DNA of 64,000 nucleotides from Ascochyta rabiei (lineage: Eukaryota > Ascomycota > Dothideomycetes > Pleosporales > Didymellaceae). The notes under the pieces are model-generated. The model did no database searches. It was not told the DNA's origin and saw nothing but the letters and a program-made list of their open reading frames with translations. Below, piece by piece: positions 31,734-44,572 of the stretch. The translations under genes and the position numbers were made by a program. The DNA lies in the NCBI RefSeq assembly GCF_004011695.2, contig NC_082423.1:1-64000 (forward strand). The letters are read 5' to 3'. The stretch's first letter is position 1; each line of letters opens with the position of its first letter.

Positions 31734-33580
31734 ACGTGTTTCACCACCAAGCGGTCACCACCACCAAGCGGTCACCCCTCACCAAAATCGCGACTATTAC
31801 AGACTATTACTACTGCACTACAACACTGCACTAATAATTACTCTAGCCTAATATACTATTTAGAAGCGTTACTATTATCTATATCAATAATTTCTACTGT
31901 ACAGGTACGCATGTTGTAGCTAGTCTTACTACAACGCCTACAGTGCCTCTCCTTACATACCCTCTTTACAGGCTATTTAGCTACCTCCCTACTACTACAG
32001 TCCTTCTTAGCTATTAAATCCTGTACGTTGCCTACTGTAAGACTCTCCTCTATTTAAATATACTTTCTTTTACAACTACACTACTCTGTTAGAGTAGCTA
32101 TTGCCTTATAGATACTAGCTAGTTACTGCGCCTATAACACTAAATTATAACCTATAATAGCTATGCCTTTTATAAGCAAATTAATAGCCTATAGAAGAGG
32201 AAAGACTAGTAATTCCCTATGCCTTTATATGCGCTTACAAACTAGCGGTAATTACGCCTCTATCTGCTTTAGAGTAGCTAGCGTTTTTAACTCCTATAGG
32301 GTAGCCTCTAGTAGTAGAGGTGTTAGCGTGCAAAGCATCACATTAAGCTTTATTAGCACTCGCTCTAGGTTATAGGGTACTAAACTAGAGCCTCTAAAGC
32401 TTACTAGGATATTTTCCTTTATAATTACCTTATTAAAGGTAATGTAAAAGGCTAGTAAGAACGTCTCTTTCTTAACTTACGTGACAGAGTACCTTGCCTA
32501 GCTGTTAATCTTAGTAGAGTACGCCTGCTTTAAAGTGGCAAAGCAGCCTATATTAAGTAGCTACAGTAGGTGCAATAAGTAAGAAGGTATATAGGGAGTA
32601 ATAATCTTCTGTTCCTTATAGTACTTATAGAATTTGTAGCTCTAGTAGCTCTTATAGCTGTCTATAATTAGAAGACAGTATACGCCTACAGTACGCTCCT
32701 TTATATATGTATTAAAGTACTTTAGCTACTTTACACTAAGTTTATTTGTTATCTAGCTGTTAGCACTAGTCTTAATTACCTAGTTATAAGGTAGTCCTGT
32801 ATACCAGCTTAATATAAGGACCTTACTACTAAAGATAATAAAGGGTAGAATAGCCTACCTACTAGCGTAGATGCCTTAGATAATTATAACCTAGTTATAA
32901 TTACCTAGCTATATCTTCTTAGGATTGCTTTGTTTCTTAGAGCCTATAAAGACTATCTAAGCAGTAATTATGCCTATTATAAAGCTAGACTTATTAAAGT
33001 TGTATATGTCTTTATCTAGGATCCTATACTTCTTCTTTATGTTCCTAACTAGCTTAAAATAGGGCTCTATAATGCGTAGATCTTTATTTAGGGCTTATTA
33101 ATAATTGTATAAGCAACTATGTTAAAGCTTAGCCTCCTTAGTATGCGTCCTAAGCCTGTCTACCTAGTTCTTACTAACAGGTCCTTTACTGCGTGTAGTA
33201 AGGAGATTATTAGCTATTTCTTACACTATAGTCCTTATAGCGCCTATTTCTTACGTATCTAGCTTAAGTATACATGCTACTATTACCTCCTCCTCTGTCT
33301 TATCTAGCTTAGTTAAGTTAGGTTAATAGTTGCGTTAGGCACGCTTTCTAGCGCGTTGTTATATTAGCGTTATTTAGAGGACGTTAAATGCTCTAGACGC
33401 GTGTTTTATAGTATTAGGAGGGGTAGCCTAGGTAGCCTAGATAGCAAGGTAGAGTGTGCCTTTGTTATAGGTTAATTGCGTGTTACGTTGTAGTAGCATT
33501 GTTATAATAGTCTATAATAGTCGTCATGTTAGTGAGGGGTGACTGCTCGGTGGTGGTAACTGCTTAGTGGTGAAACACGT
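31734..33580 (-). mobile_element. Fot1/pogo-like DNA transposon, copy 1 (1,847 bp)
   Basis: Inverted ends ACGTGTTTCACC...GGTGAAACACGT are flanked by TA. Near the ends is a repeated ACCAAGCGGTCACC motif. The transposase reads on the minus strand and is broken by stops. Its N-terminal TYNKGTLYLA lies near 33470 and the DDE core in the middle. It is inserted in the integrase of Copia copy A, with Copia on both sides. Confidence 0.88.
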
Positions 33581-33582
33581 TA

Positions 33583-36035
33583 GAAGTAATATAATAGTGC
33601 GCTGTATAATTAATTAGGCTTAAGCTTTCTGCACTAGACACCTAAGTACAGAACAGAGGTGCTAAACGCTTAGGGGGTGTAATAAGAGATAAGGCACGCA
33701 CTATAAGATTAGACGCAAACCTACTATAGAAAATGTGGCTAGAGATTATAAGGGCTGCAGTATACCTATACAACTAAACACTAAGGTTATTAAATATCTA
33801 GAAAACACCCTATAATATGTTCGTTACCTATATAGCTTAACTAGCTAGCTTTAACACATAAACTAGGAAACTAAAATAGGCATATCTAGAAGTATATAGA
33901 TATAAAGCGTTTGCTCTTATAAGTAATACCCTTTAAGGAAAGTTATAACTCTAGTAACTAGACCTAAGAGTATAGGTAGAATACCTAGTAGGATACTAAT
34001 CCATAAATATATACTAGATATAGATTCTAACTTTAGTAAAAGTCATTAGTATAAGAGATGTAATCGCTAATAAGGATACTGTCTTTAGTAGCTAGTCTTA
34101 GGAACTAATAGACAACCTTATGCACAGCACTCTTAAAGAGATAGCAATATAGACAAGAAGCGTAGAGCTTCTGCCTCTAACCTAAAATAAGGCTAAAATC
34201 TAGTTATTCTATAAGGATAACACTATTACATACTTAAGTACTATAGAAGATTAAGTAGGATATAGTAATAGACAGAAAGCTAGATATATATATCTAACTC
34301 CTCCTCTAATCTGCTACTAGTTGCACTGTTAATAAACATGCTGTTGTTATCCTAGTTAGTAAGAGGTAACAGCTAAGTAGGAGTTAGTAGGTAGCACCTG
34401 CGAACTGCTAATTAGTTGAATTAACGCTAGCGTAATCTTAAGGACCTTTATAAACTATCCTATAGAAAGCTGTTTTTATAGCTAGTATATAGGGCAGATA
34501 TATAGGCACATACTAGGACAACAATATTAATAAGGCTAGACTAAAATAAATGCTAATAAAGGGCCTTAAGCCTTATTAAAGCTAATTCCTACTAGAGCTA
34601 ACAGCATAATTAAACCTAGAGGACCACCTGCTTTGCAAATAGTTTAAAGAAGCTAGGTAAGAACACCCTAGCAGCTATTAGAACATAAAGTTATAGTCTA
34701 AAGTACCCCTAACAAAGACTAAGGTAGTAAGACACTAGATATTTAAATGTATGTAGGTATACACGTATAAGCTTAATAAGAACTACTACCTACTTAGATA
34801 TAAGGCGCAACTAGTAGTCTAAGGTAACTAGTAATAAAACATTACTTCTAAAGATACCTACGCAGCAACACTAGCTAGTAGGTCCTTTAGAATGCATATA
34901 GCAATTTTAGCAGCATGTAACCTAGAACTTAAGCAGTTTAATGTTATAAAGGCCTTTATTTATGTATTAATAAATAGAGAAGTCTATATAATGATGCTAT
35001 ATAGGTATTAGAAACTAGGTACAGTCCTACAGCTACACAAGGCACTATATAGACTAAGGATCTCTCTACTCCTCTAGTAGAAGGTATTTACATCTACTAT
35101 AACAAGCTATAGATTTGTAGTTGTTCCCTATAAACCCTATTACTTACTTAAGAATAGAGTTACTATCTTCTTCTATATAGATAATATTATTATAGCTTAT
35201 TACTAGACTTAAAATTATAAGGCAGATAAGGCTATTAGCTATATTACTAACAAATACTCTGTTATAGGAGGAAACAATCTGCGATAGTTCCTAGGAGTAG
35301 AGATAACCTAAGACTAAGACAACCTAAGGATCCTTCTCTTACAGGCGTTATACATTACTAAATTTAGCTCTCTAGCAGATAAGACAGACATATAACATAA
35401 CACACTAAAATTTTACATTAAGCTTCTACTAAATAAATAGGAAGCTGCAGCATTAGAAATTAACAAATACTAGAGAAAGATTAGATCTCTCCTCTTTGCT
35501 GCAGTTACTACTAGGCCTAACATTGCCTTTGCTATATCTAGGCTGGCACAGTTTCTAACTAACCCTAGACAGCAGCACTATAACGTAGCAGATTAAGTAC
35601 TATGGCACCTACAAGGAATATAAGACCTATCCCTTACCTTTAGAGGCAACGAGCACCTAGTAGTTGCTAGTAATGCCTTGTTTGCTAATAATACTCTTAA
35701 TAGGAAGAGCTCTTAAGGATATACTATTTAACTACATAGAGGACTTATTACTTAAAGAGCTAATTAACAAGACACAGTTACTACATTAACAACTAAAGCA
35801 GAGCTACTTGCCCTAGCACAGGTAGCTAAGGAAGCTATCTTTATCTTACAACTATTTTTAGAGCTTAGCATAAACCTCTTATAATTAACAATTACTATTT
35901 AATATAACAATACATAGACTATCTAATTAATTAATAATGAAACTCTCTACACTACAAATTAAAATACAACATGTAGACATTTATAACTAATAGCTATAAT
36001 AAGAGGTAAATAAAGGCATTATAACAGTATCCTAT
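33583..36035 (+). mobile_element. Copia copy A, rest of integrase, reverse transcriptase and RNase H
   Basis: Integrase continues at 33583-34200. Reverse transcriptase lies at about 34600-35400 and RNase H at about 35550-36000, all with many stops. The C-terminal segment that keeps the order of copy B (51600-54050 inverted) confirms the family. It is interrupted at 36047 by a foldback element. Confidence 0.8.
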
Positions 36036-36046
36036 GTCCTATCTAC
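36036..36046. repeat. Target-site duplication, left copy
   Basis: GTCCTATCTAC, repeated exactly at 36941-36951 on the other side of the foldback element. The related Copia copy B has this sequence once (51593-51603, inverted). Confidence 0.9.
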
Positions 36047-36940
36047 AGTGGTAAAAGGGTAGGGGTTAGGTAGGGGTAGGGTACATCACGTGATGTACCC
36101 CTACTCTACCCTACCCCTACCTACGCTAATTCCATACCAAGAGGGTAGGGGTAGGGTAGGGTCCACATAGGGTAGGGGTAGGGGTAGGGTAGGGTCTACA
36201 TGGGGTAGGGGTAGGGGTAGGGTAGGGTCCACATAGGGTAGGGGTAGGGTTAGGGTAGGGTCCACATGGGGTACGGGTAGGGGTTAGGTAGGGGTTGGGT
36301 AGGGGTTGGGTAGGGTAGGTGTCAGCGTCCAACTCTTTAACTAAAGCGGTTATTGCAAAACCTTGTACTACAGAAATGTAGAGCAAAATAAGCGCCTTTA
36401 AACGGTCTATATACTGTAAGATTCCGATTAAAACTGGTGTAGCTAGAGCAGTTGTTACGTAGGCCTACACTGTAACAACCTAGGACTTACACAACAACTG
36501 CTGTAACTCTGCCAGTTTTGATCAGAGTCTCACGGAATATAGACTATTTAAAAGCGCTTGTTTTGCTCTACATTTCTGTAGTACAAGGTTTTGCAATAAC
36601 CGCTTTAGTTAAAGAGTTGGACGCTGACACCTACCCTACCCAACCCCTACCCAACCCCTACCTAACCCCTACCCGTACCCCATGTGGACCCTACCCTACC
36701 CCTACCCCTACCCTATGTGGACCCTACCCTACCCCTACCCCTGGTCCGTGCGGACCGTACCCTACCCCTACCCCACGCTAGAGGTACCCCTACCCTCTCC
36801 CTACCCAACATCCGTGCGGACCCTACCCTACCCCTACCCCATGTGGACCCTACCCCTACCCTACCCCTACCCCTAGTCCGTGCGGACCGTACCCAACCCC
36901 TACCTAACCCCGGGGTACCCCCTAACCTTTTGCCAGCGTA
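36047..36940. mobile_element. Foldback element made of G-rich telomere-like repeats (894 bp)
   Basis: The element is a long inverted repeat with its centre near 36475 and a loop of about 35 bases. The left arm is rich in GGGTAGGGGTAGG units, the right arm in the complement. The inner arms share non-repetitive sequence, for example GTGTCAGCGTCC near 36319 and its complement near 36620. A perfect 22-bp palindrome lies at 36079-36100. Its ends carry TGGYAAAAGG in opposite orientation. There is no transposase. Open frames across it are products of the repeats. An exact 11-bp duplication flanks it. Confidence 0.85.
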
Positions 36941-36951
36941 GTCCTATCTAC
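36941..36951. repeat. Target-site duplication, right copy
   Basis: Exact copy of GTCCTATCTAC at 36036-36046. Copia sequence resumes directly after it. Confidence 0.9.
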
Positions 36952-37158
36952 TTAGATGCTAGCTAATAGACTTATAAAGGCTCTGCCTACAAGCAAGTAG
37001 TTAACCTTTCTAAGGTAGCTAGCACTAGAGAAACATACTAAACAAAGAAAGCCAGCTAACACCTAGATAGAATTACTTAACGAAAAGTTTGCTAACCTAG
37101 GGGTACAATAAGAGCTAAATATGTCCAGCTTTAATAGAGCCTTAAAGCTGAGGGGGTG
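36952..37158 (+). mobile_element. Copia copy A, end of pol and polypurine tract
   Basis: The last part of the Copia body. It ends GCTGAGGGGGTG just before the 3' LTR, which is the expected polypurine tract. Confidence 0.75.
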
Positions 37159-37312
37159 TGTTAGAAAACCAACCTTGCTGAACCAAGCTGGGGTTAAACT
37201 TGGCTAACTTAGGGGCTAGCGGCCTACACACATAAAATTAGCCATTAAAACAGATAATTATCAATTAATCACCTTTATTGTTATCTTTACATATTAAGCA
37301 TATTATCTAACA
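37159..37312 (+). repeat. Copia copy A 3' LTR (154 bp)
   Basis: Starts TGTTAGAAAAC and ends ATTATCTAACA. Same length as the LTR at 28194-28347. The five bases outside the two LTRs (AATTT and AGTAT) do not match, so the outer duplication is lost or was never perfect. Confidence 0.88.
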
Positions 37313-39104
37313 AGTATATAGGCCTAAAGTATTAGTCTTTGTTACTTCTTAACTTAGGTTAACGGGGTCTCTTAGTCCTCTATCTTAGCTTGTTACTGCA
37401 TAACTACCTTTGTAATTCTTCTTATAGTGCTAGATAGGTAGGCCTAGAACAGTATAAATCTCTTTGCAATCTTTATAGCAGTAATTATACTTTAAGTAAG
37501 TGTCTATACAATGTTAACTTATTAATATAAGTATAGTAGACAAGTAGGCTACGCACAAGATATAGGGGAGGATTTGCTGCTGCTAGCAACAGATGCTTCT
37601 ATTCTTAAACCTAAGCTTAAGACTGTAGACTAAGGGGTGCCAGCATATCTAAAGCTAAGGCTATTAGACAGATTTAGTCTTCTCTCCAGCGTGGCTCTCT
37701 AGGGCTTTCTCTAACTAATGCATTTTAAAACCTATTCAAGGTAACTGTTCTTTTTATCTTTTATTTTTTTATTTCTAGTGTATTATCCTAGTCCTGTGTA
37801 AGAGTTTAATTAATGCGTAAGAGGGGAAGGTTTTACGTACTTTTCCCTTACAGGTAGTAAAGAGAGCTATTGCAAGAAACAGGTCAAGTAGAAAGGCAAC
37901 TAGGAAAGGATGCAAGAGCAGTAAGACAACAGATGTAGGTTATCTTATCTTTACAGGAAGGGTGCATGATATATCTTAACCTTCTAATTAACGCTAGGCT
38001 ATTCTGTTAGCAAAGCTTTAGACACAGATATACTACTAGTGTCTAGAAGGGGACACAAGTCAGCACACCTCCTTTAGTCTAGCTGGGCTTCAAACGCCAT
38101 CTGTCTAAGCTAAAGCCACCCTATCTATGCACAAGTGGGTCACATTATAGAGACGCCTTGTTGACTAACTGCGTCTTAAGATTAGTATGACACACCTAGT
38201 AAGAGTAGGCGTCCTGTAGTAAGAGAGCCTAAGTTTATTAAGCTTTACGTCGATTAAAGCCATGCAGGGTGGTACCACAGGTAAGGTATGGTAATGAAGT
38301 GATCCACACATACAGCAAGTTCTTTTAGTAAGGCAGCTAATGTAGTAAAAGGGATATTACGCGGCCTAAGCCTCTAGTTACAATATTATAAACAATTATA
38401 GTATAAGTAGAAGCAATTATGTGCATTTATATAAATTAATTTAGTGTAAGTAGGAGCTATCTATTAAACACTGTATAGATAGGATGCTACATTAGCTTAT
38501 TGCATAACCTAGAAGCAACAGCAACAGCATGTATTATCTTATGCTCTAAGAATAGTAATTAGATAAATACGCGCGTTCTAAAACTCTATTCCAAAATAAC
38601 AATGACACAGGGTTAATCCAGTCCTTTCGCACGTCGGAAAACACGCTATTCCCGCACTGCGCATCCGCCGAAAATTTCACCCTTATGTTGGAATCCATCC
38701 ATAGATCGGGTACAGTGGTTGGTATTGCGGAGGTGGTTGTCGGTCTAAACAACAATTGCCTGTCCTGCAACCTCACTTTTTCTTCCCTCCAAATACACTC
38801 AAGATACAATTTGCTGCACCTCTAACAAGGGAATCAGGCCCCACCCTTGATTTCTATACTGTAAGAGCGGTCTCTGGCTTCTCCTAGCCGCTGTCTTTCT
38901 GGTTGCTCTGTTAAAGGTAATTTGGCAGACTCCGTATCAGAGAAGTGGTCGTCACCTTAGATGTCTTTAATTAGGAGTTAATAATCGCCTCCCCTAGAAT
39001 CTCAAGTTGCAGCAGCTCTAGCTTTGTTCAATCTTGTTTGCCTGTTGTTTCTTTATATTATGTTAGCTCTAGAATGGTCCTGTTAGGTGTACTAACTTGT
39101 ACTA
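37313..39104. other. Decayed repeat DNA with a less mutated island
   Basis: TpA-rich DNA with no gene I can support. A segment at about 38560-38900 has ordinary composition, with CpG and CpA present, and an 87-codon minus-strand frame (38546-38809) of no recognisable family. The rest looks like old repeat sequence of unknown type. Confidence 0.45.
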
Positions 39105-40971
39105 ACGTACCCCACAGGCAAGTCAGACAACAGGCAGGTTAAACACTTTTGCCAAGCCCCTACCAAACACCTCCTCCTACACTAATGTCTTCTTCACAAT
39201 ACTATTTAAACGTGTTAAAGGAAGCGCAGATACAACTTGCGCTCTAGGCTCTTAAATAAGACGCAACTCTATCTCTGTAACAAGCTGCTGCTATTTACAA
39301 GGTCTATTAAAGCACACTAAGTAACTAGTGCACTAGACAACCTTTTTACGCTAATTCTATAGCTAACTTACAGAAGCTAGACAATAATAAGGTAGAGGTA
39401 ATTATTAAACATGTTTCTAAGCTAGATGCGTAAGTATTTTCTTCTTAGCTTTTAGATATAGCTACTATAGCTAATTCTTTACGCACTAAGCATAGTCTAG
39501 GCTCTATTAGCGTAAACTAGCCTAGTACGTTTATTAAGCAACACCTAGAACTTAAAGTTAAGTTTAATTGTAAGTACAACTATAAGAGATCCCTCTGTAA
39601 GAATCCTAAGGTTCTATAGGGCTAGTTTAGCCTAGTAGCTAACACTAAAGCTAGGTATAGCATCTAAGATAAAGACATGTACACCTTTAACAAGACAGGC
39701 TTTATAATAGGCTAGATCTCCCTTAGAGTAGTTGTTACAGCTTTAGAACAACAAGGTTAGCTAAAAGCTATCTAGCTAGGTAACTAGGAGTAGGCTATAG
39801 CTATAGTAAGCATTAATGCTAAAGGATAGGCTATTCTAGCCTTCCTTATCTTTAAGGCTTACTACTACCTCTCTGCCTGGTATAAGGAGGAAGAACTGCC
39901 TTAAGACTAGGTTATTAGAGTTTCTAACAATAGCTAGACCACTAACAAGCTTAGTATAGACTAGATAAATCACTCTAACAGGCATATAAAGAAGCGTACT
40001 GTTAGCACCTACTATTTGCTTATTATTAATAGTTATGAGAGCTACAACTCTCTTAAATTTAGCAATACTGTAAGGGTGATAAGATTATTACTTTCTATTT
40101 GCCCTACTTATTACACCTTACACGGCTCCTTAATGTAAGTTATTTTGCTGCTTTAAAGAAGGCTTATAGGCGCTAAGCTAATGTACTTATTTAGAACTAA
40201 ATTAATTAATTATAAAGACAGATTTCCTACTATGCTTTATACGCGCCTATAATGCTGTAATCACTTCTAGGAATATCTAGGGAGGGTTCTAAGGTGATAT
40301 ATTAGTCCTATTCAACTTAGAGTAGGTTAAAATAGCCCTTAATATAAGGTTGCCCACTCTATTACTACTACTACCTATTAAGAACAAGCTCTAGCAATTG
40401 CAAACCCTAAGTAACACCCTTAAACTTAAGTTGTAATCAACGCTTATAAAGATAAGGATTTAGAGGTATATAGATAGTTTGCCTACCTCTATAGTTAAGG
40501 CGTTTAAGAAGGTAGTAAAGGAGGAAGCAATAATTGCGTATAAGCAAGTGTTAGCGCAACAGGAGATTACTTAGCTTTTAGCTGCTAATAAGGTAACTAT
40601 ATAACAAAAATAATACAAAAAAAAAAGAAGTTTAGGCAGAAGGGACCCTAATAGTTAAAGAGGGCTAGCAATTAATAACTCTTAAAAAGTTTAGGGCGTG
40701 TAGTAATAGGAAAAAGGCAAAGAAGCAGGTGCGTGCTAAAGTACGTAAGCCCCCCTAAAGACGCTGTAGAGTCTAGACAGTGTAATTAGACAGGACATAA
40801 CACACAAACGTGTAAAAAAGAGGTAGAAGTAGTTTCTAAATAGTATTACAGACTATACTGCATGTTACAGCACTAAAGTAGGTTATTTTAGGCTATAATA
40901 GGGTGGTGTTTAGTGGGGTTTTAGTAAAAGTGTCTACCTTACCTGTTGTCTAACTCGCCTGTAGGGTACGC
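39105..40971 (+). mobile_element. Second Fot1/pogo-like DNA transposon (1,867 bp)
   Basis: Ends ACGTACCCCACAGGCAAGTC and its complement (GGGTACG at 40965-40970, last base changed) are flanked by TA. The transposase starts near ATG 39187 and is broken by stops. DDE-type landmarks are KDMYTFNKTGFIIGW (about 39680), a GNWEWAIA-like block (about 39790) and LIINSYES (about 40025). A Cys/His knuckle (TGHNTQTC, about 40795) ends it, as in Fot1-type proteins. Its termini match the MITE at 46128-46561. Confidence 0.8.
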
Positions 40972-43900
40972 TAAAGGCATTAGTAAAAATACCAACACGC
41001 AACGTTATTTTTCTTCGTTACTTTTCTTCCACTACCTGTTCTTGTTGTAGAAAACTTTCGTCTTTACAGAGGCCTTATTATCTATTTCTAAGGTTGCTTC
41101 GTGCTTAACTTTCACTAAAAGATCTTTCTAAGACAGATTGTTAAGGGTTTAGCATGTAAAGTCTTTCGCTTTATAGGCTTCCGCCTATAACCAGATTCTA
41201 CTACTAAACAGTAACACAGTCACTTATAAGGAGTAGGCTATGTGTTTAGTTATTTAGCCTAAGGTAAGCTACTTTCTTTGCTTTAAATGTAGTTAGAGGA
41301 AGTAGGGCAAGGTTTCCTATTTTAGTTGTTAGCGCATAAATAATGTCTTTTTAGTTAGGTATAATAGATATTAATAATAATGTTAGTTGTATAAGGGTAG
41401 ACCTAGAGCTATGGTTATAGGTATATGCAGTGCGTGTGCGCTTTAGCTTAGAAGCTTTAACTACAAAAATATCCTGCATACTACTATTTTGTTTTTAATG
41501 TCGCATTATTGCCCTAAGACTCTCTTCTCTTGCTTCTGTTATAGTTGTAAACGTTAATAACAAACAAAAAGCCAATGTAGTGCAGGATAAGCAATCTAAG
41601 GTGTCCTAGAAGGGTTAATTATATTTTAAGGCAACTAATAGACATATTAGTGGCACGCACTTAACAATTATTATAAACAGGATTAGTGTTCTGTCTTTGC
41701 TAGACCCTACATTAATTAGTAAGAGTTTTAACACATATTTTGCCTATGCATACCTTCTTAAGAGTAATTCCAGGCTATTATATACACTTAAAGGGAGGAA
41801 CTTTATGTGTTAGTTTAACTGCCTATACAAGCCTAGGGACGTTACATATATGTCTACCACAATACAACTACATTTCTCTACTAGATATAAGGGAAGGAAT
41901 GCGGAGTAATTTAAGTTATCTCTTAGGATAGGGTAAATACTAATGTGTACACAGGGCTGGCCTTTATTAGTCTATACTGCAGTATTCACTATTGTGTCTC
42001 TTTCCACTCTAGATCTAGCGCCTGTGTTAATAGCCTAGACCTGCAGTTTTATAAGCTAGGTTAAGTCTTTGTCTAAGAACTGCTCTAGCACAATAATTGT
42101 ATATCTGTTGTACCTTAAGTATTTAAGAGACGCTACAACAGCGTTTGCAGCCTGTCTTTAGGATTAGCAGTAATAACAACAGGGCTTAGTTATATACAGT
42201 CGCGTTGGCAGTATATACTACAGCTTAAGCTATCTAAAAGTAAATGTTATGTAAGAAGGGAACTAGTAAAAGACGCAGAAGCGGTAATACAAAACTAAAA
42301 GGACTTCGTAGCCTTGTGTTAAGCATACTATAATATAATTAATAGCTAGCCTAAGCTAAGCAGCAAAAGTACGTACAGCTTAAAAAGGACATATCTATTA
42401 GAATAGCTAGTCTCTTGTATATAACCTTGTCTACGTATAACTCTACAACTACTATAGTAGTCTAGGATTACAGCATTTATACAAATTTCACAATAATTAT
42501 TAGAATGCCTACTACTACACTTGGTTGTTCCCTATCTACGCAAATCCACATAACATTATTTAGAAAGATTAGATAAATATAGTGTTAAGCGATCTAATAG
42601 GAAATGCACATTAGCCGCCTGTAGCTTACTTAACAAGACCACTCTAGGACACTTAAACTAGAAATTACTGGTTTATACCTTAGCACATAAGGATTAGTGC
42701 TAAAAGTAGTTTAAGCAAAACTCTAGGTCTTAGAGCTGTGCTCTAAACTATTTAGAAATGCCGTTTTGCAACAGCACTAGCGAACCTTAACATCCCCCTT
42801 CTGCAAAGACTAAATATAAGCTTTCCTATCTCGAAAAACTTAGTAAAAGCATTAAATTAATATAAATATCCTATTATAACCTTGTAAGGCAGTGTTATTT
42901 AGTAAATTAATAGCATTAAGGTTCTGTTTGCAAAGTTCTGTTAATTTGTAACAACAGGAAGTTTACTTAAGTAGTGTAAATCTCTTCTAGAAGGAATCAG
43001 CGCTTACGACGTATTTTAAGTTATCTAAGAACTCTAGAATTTAACTAACAGCGTTATTGTTACTTTAACACCGCCACACCAGCTACAGAATGCTCCTAAC
43101 TGGACTTACTAGCTATGTAATACTCTAAAGCTGCTACATAAAACGTACTTCTAACGTATCTTAAGTAATGTAAGGTTACAAAGACTAAGTAGGATTGCTT
43201 TACGCACTGCTAACACTAATTTAACACAAAAACTTAATTTACTTAAGTCTACTAAACGCTTTACTTTAACAAATCTGATTGCACAAGCATAGGCGATATA
43301 TTAGGAGATACCTAATTACTTAAATTAAGCTAGTTTATAGTACTGCCCTTAACTTATCTTATTTAGTTAATTAATTAATTAATGTGCAGTATTATTAGAC
43401 TTACTGCTTAAAAGGGGCTAGAAGGGCAAATTATATGCGTTTAAGGCAGTAACTAAAGCACATAAAACAATAAGGGACGCTGTTATAAAGACATACCTAC
43501 ACTCTTCTGTTTATTTTTAACTTATAGAACAGGGAGGTCTACAATTTTTACTTTTAATAGCTAAGATGAAGTTAGAGTAAGTATAGAGACGCCTAACTTT
43601 TATTGCTGTCTAACGTTTTACAACACAGAAAGTCTTCTAAAAGAGAATATCTAGCTGCTGTGTAATTACTTTAGAGAGCATTTATTAGATCTTAAAATAC
43701 GATCTAGGGCTTTTAATTTTAAAGTAATGGAATACCTTACTAACTAGCTTCTTGTCTAAAACATAAACGTGGTAGAAATTGTTTAAAAACGCACCTGCTT
43801 AATAAAGCTTGTTTGCTGTTATGTAGATACTAGCTTATTTATTTAAGACAGTAAGATACTGCTAAAGCTTGCCAGCTTAGGCAGCAGCGAACATCTTAGA

Positions 43901-44570
43901 CACGCTTGTTCGCAATTCCTAGCTAGACCTAGGTCTGGAATTTATGTTAGATCACCCTCCTATTCTATGCCTTCTGATCTGCAAGGACCTATACCCTTCT
44001 ATTATGCTTTATAAACCTATTAATTATATTATGCTGTAGAGACATATACAAACATCGCCAACTAATAGAGAGTCTCTAGAAATAAAGGCCTATAAACTTT
44101 AGTGGTATACTTAACCCTAATCTAAGAAAACAATAGGAGTATAAACTAAGCAGAGGGCTAGCACTTCTTAACAGACATACCTATTATCTAGAGCAGCAGC
44201 ACAACTCTCTACTACCTCTTAAGTACAGTAGTGTTAGCCTAATTTCCTATATGGCGCCCTGCGGGGACCTTACACTAATTTTAAAAGAGGTGGGGGTAGG
44301 CTAGTAGCCTGCAACATTATCTGCTAATAGAGCTAACTATAATAAGGGTATAACTCTGCCTTCTTATAGGTTAGCAGATTTGTTAGGATATATTTAAACA
44401 AGCTATTTATTTAATAAATATTAAATTAAAGTTAGCTACAGGTTTAAAATCTTAAGGTATAAACTGTCTTGTACTAATAAAAGTTATGCTACTTTATCTC
44501 TAGATGTAAGACAGGAAACGAGAAGAAAAGGAACTAGTTGCAGTACTATCTCTAGATTAACAGTTTGCAG
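40972..44570. other. Heavily decayed repeat DNA, unassigned
   Basis: 3.6 kb with dense stops in all frames and no motif I can assign. A TTAATTAATTAATTAA tract near 43362-43382 resembles a LINE tail, but the sequence before it does not match the local LINE 3' end. Short open frames here (for example 41740-41931) have no recognisable features. Confidence 0.4.
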
Positions 44571-44572
44571 TA

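Noticed and set aside
36047..36940. Interstitial telomere left by a chromosome fusion
   Set aside because: The repeats are GGGTAGGGG variants arranged as an inverted pair, with an 11-bp target duplication and an empty site in Copia copy B; insertion explains it better.
36126..36941. Pro/Tyr/Thr-repeat frames on both strands
   Set aside because: Translation products of the G-rich repeats in the foldback element; near-identical frames arise from each arm.
28194..37312. Five-base target duplication for Copia copy A
   Set aside because: Outer flanks AATTT and AGTAT do not match; mutation or recombination may have removed it, so it is not claimed.
43362..43382. LINE 3' end in the unassigned region
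   Set aside because: Only the TTAA tract matches; the preceding sequence is unlike the LINE 3' end seen at four other places.
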